A DNA stretch of 5,532 nt. Source: Planctomycetota bacterium (GTDB taxonomy: Bacteria > Planctomycetota > Phycisphaerae > Sedimentisphaerales > SM23-30). The notes beneath the pieces were generated by a model. It saw nothing but the letters and a program-made list of their open reading frames with translations, was not told where the DNA came from and searched no databases. Each line of letters begins with the position of its first letter. Position 1 is the stretch's first letter. A program made the translations under genes and the position numbers. Shown here piece by piece: positions 4,201 through 5,532 of this stretch. Where the stretch lies: positions 1 to 5,532 of the forward strand of contig JAKQBU010000213.1 in assembly GCA_029573975.1 (NCBI GenBank), given 5' to 3'.

Positions 4201-5532
4201 CTACCTCTTCTGTATCCAGATAAAATCAATACCGATATGCTTATCGAGTGCCGCGCTCTTATTATGAAATTTCAAAACATGCCTGCCCTTCTCCACCTCA
4301 AAATCCCCCGACGAATAATTCCGCGACAGCACCCGGTACGGCACAAATAAATCGATTCCCCCCTTATCGTCCGTAAAACCGACCGCCTTATCATCCAGCG
4401 TAATCCCCACCTTGCCCGACTGCTCCGACAACTCCATAACCGCACACACCCGGTACTTTCCCGCCTCCGGAAATTCCAGCGCAAACGCCAGCGTCGCATC
4501 CGCCGCCTGCGGCTGCCACCGCAAGATCCGCTCTCCCGCCCACAGCCGGTCCGCCGCCAAACTCACCGCCTCCGTCTTCTCCGCCAGCACCTCCTCCGCC
4601 TGGAAAAATACCCCGCCTTCGCTCCCTCCTCTCCCCACCGGCATCCAGTTCGCCGGCAGCGCCAGCAACCGTACATCCTCCCCCGTAATCGGCAGATGGT
4701 CATCCCGCAGCCCCGGCCGCCCATACAGGTAACTCATCCGCGCATACGAAAATCCCGTCACATTGGGCATATGGCAGGCCAGCTCCATCGAAAACGTAAT
4801 ATGCGACGTAAACAGCAGCGAATCCAGAATATGCCACCGGTTATTCACCACAAATCCCCGATTCGCCGGCCCGTCGTTCCGCGGCTGGGCATAATACGGG
4901 TGAATCAGGATATCCGGCAGCGACCACGCATAGTTATAATAATCCTCACTGCCGGTCCCAAACGTCGAGGGAAACGTATCGTCGTCAATATAAATCTTCT
5001 CGTCCCCCTCCCCCCACCAGTTTCCCCCCTCCGTCGGCACATTGCACGGATTCAGCAGCATCGCCGCCGATCCCACATACCGCCCCGCCCCATTCGCTAT
5101 CACATACACCATATCCTGGCTGCCCCGCATCGGCGGACCGGCCGTCAGCTCGTGATCCGCCCGCCACTTCGCCTGAAAATGCATCGACCGCCCCTCCTCC
5201 CACGCATACGCCATCGGCAGCACCTCCCCCTCCACCTGCACTACCTGCCCCCCCTTATTCTCCGCCAGGATCCGGCACGACTTGGCATACGGCATCACAA
5301 ACCGGCAGGTCATCGTCCCGTCCGGCTCCACCGTAAACGGCAGCGAATCATACGGATTCACCCCCGGCCCCGCCCCGAAAAAATCCCCGATCGGCGACTG
5401 AACCTGCCCCCAGTAATCATCGTCAAAACCAATCCGCAGCACCGTCTGCCGCAGCGCCAGGTCCCGGTCCGCCGCCTCCACCCGCAGCGTCAGCCTCTCG
5501 ATCGCCCCCGGCCCCTCCAGAACCGCCAATTC
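4201..5532 (-). CDS. DUF2961 / GH172-type carbohydrate-active protein with C-terminal beta-sandwich (N-terminus beyond window)
   Basis: The frame is open to the right edge (GAA is the last visible codon) and ends at TAG 4203-4201, giving 443 codons. Numbering below starts at the TTG codon at 5529. DUF2961 hallmarks are clear: LEGPGAIERL (4-13), SPIGDFFGAG (45-54), a WWGEGDEKIYIDDD block (171-184) and FPSTFGTGSEDYYNYAW (186-202). E174 (5010-5008) and E195 (4947-4945) are 21 residues apart. That matches, as I recall it, the spacing of the two catalytic glutamates in the characterised GH172 alpha-D-fructofuranosidase / difructose dianhydride I synthase-hydrolase. Residues 307-440 look like a carbohydrate-binding-type beta-sandwich (FFQAEEVL; PEAGKYRV; KGRHVLKF; HIGIDFIWIQ). 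The start of the catalytic domain and any signal peptide, perhaps 30-70 residues, are missing. A glycoside hydrolase acting outside the cytoplasm is inferred; the substrate cannot be read, as DUF2961 members vary. Codons are strongly G-ending. The gene converges on the small coiled-coil gene with a 12-bp gap. Confidence 0.93.
   Translation of the reverse strand, partial: ELAVLEGPGAIERLTLRVEAADRDLALRQTVLRIGFDDDYWGQVQSPIGDFFGAGPGVNPYDSLPFTVEPDGTMTCRFVMPYAKSCRILAENKGGQVVQVEGEVLPMAYAWEEGRSMHFQAKWRADHELTAGPPMRGSQDMVYVIANGAGRYVGSAAMLLNPCNVPTEGGNWWGEGDEKIYIDDDTFPSTFGTGSEDYYNYAWSLPDILIHPYYAQPRNDGPANRGFVVNNRWHILDSLLFTSHITFSMELACHMPNVTGFSYARMSYLYGRPGLRDDHLPITGEDVRLLALPANWMPVGRGGSEGGVFFQAEEVLAEKTEAVSLAADRLWAGERILRWQPQAADATLAFALEFPEAGKYRVCAVMELSEQSGKVGITLDDKAVGFTDDKGGIDLFVPYRVLSRNYSSGDFEVEKGRHVLKFHNKSAALDKHIGIDFIWIQKR

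Noticed and set aside
5527..5529. TTG at 5529 as the start of the DUF2961 gene
   Set aside because: The frame stays open to the window edge (GAA precedes it), and the DUF2961 domain normally begins some tens of residues earlier, so the gene is simply cut.

Overview
This 5,532-bp window carries five protein-coding genes and one compact divergent control region. I see no RNA gene, insertion sequence, CRISPR array or attachment site. Both ends cut through a gene. The organism looks like a Gram-negative, moderately GC-rich bacterium. The mix of a membrane-anchored TPR protein, a GAF-GGDEF cyclase, weak or absent Shine-Dalgarno sequences and a DUF2961/GH172 carbohydrate-active enzyme would suit a Planctomycetota/Phycisphaerae-like or related PVC-group polysaccharide degrader. 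That placement is an inference from general features, not something the sequence proves.

Layout. Positions 1-1718 (minus) hold a truncated gene of at least 572 codons for a single-pass membrane protein with a long TPR domain. It follows a small MerR-type helix-turn-helix gene (1791-2105, minus) after a 72-bp gap, so the two may be cotranscribed. A 235-bp AT-rich region (2106-2340) separates this pair from a divergent gene (2341-3846, plus) for a diguanylate cyclase with four parts: a pseudo-receiver, a coiled coil, a GAF domain and a canonical GGDEF domain with an I-site. After 69 bp comes a 90-residue helical-hairpin protein of unknown function (3916-4188, plus). It converges, 12 bp away, on a DUF2961/GH172-type gene (4201-5532, minus) that is open at the right edge.

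How the parts may work together. The regulator and the cyclase are transcribed away from each other across a region that holds back-to-back promoter-like hexamers, two dyads and a duplicated 10-mer/7-mer pair. The simplest model is that the short MerR protein controls itself (with the TPR gene) and the c-di-GMP synthase from shared sites. The DUF2961 gene is probably a separate carbohydrate-utilisation function.

Two global features stand out. The plus strand is C-rich over most of the window whichever strand is coding, so plus genes favour C-ending codons and minus genes favour G-ending codons. In addition, the DNA around the divergent promoter, including the first ~130-170 codons of the cyclase, is clearly more AT-rich than the rest.
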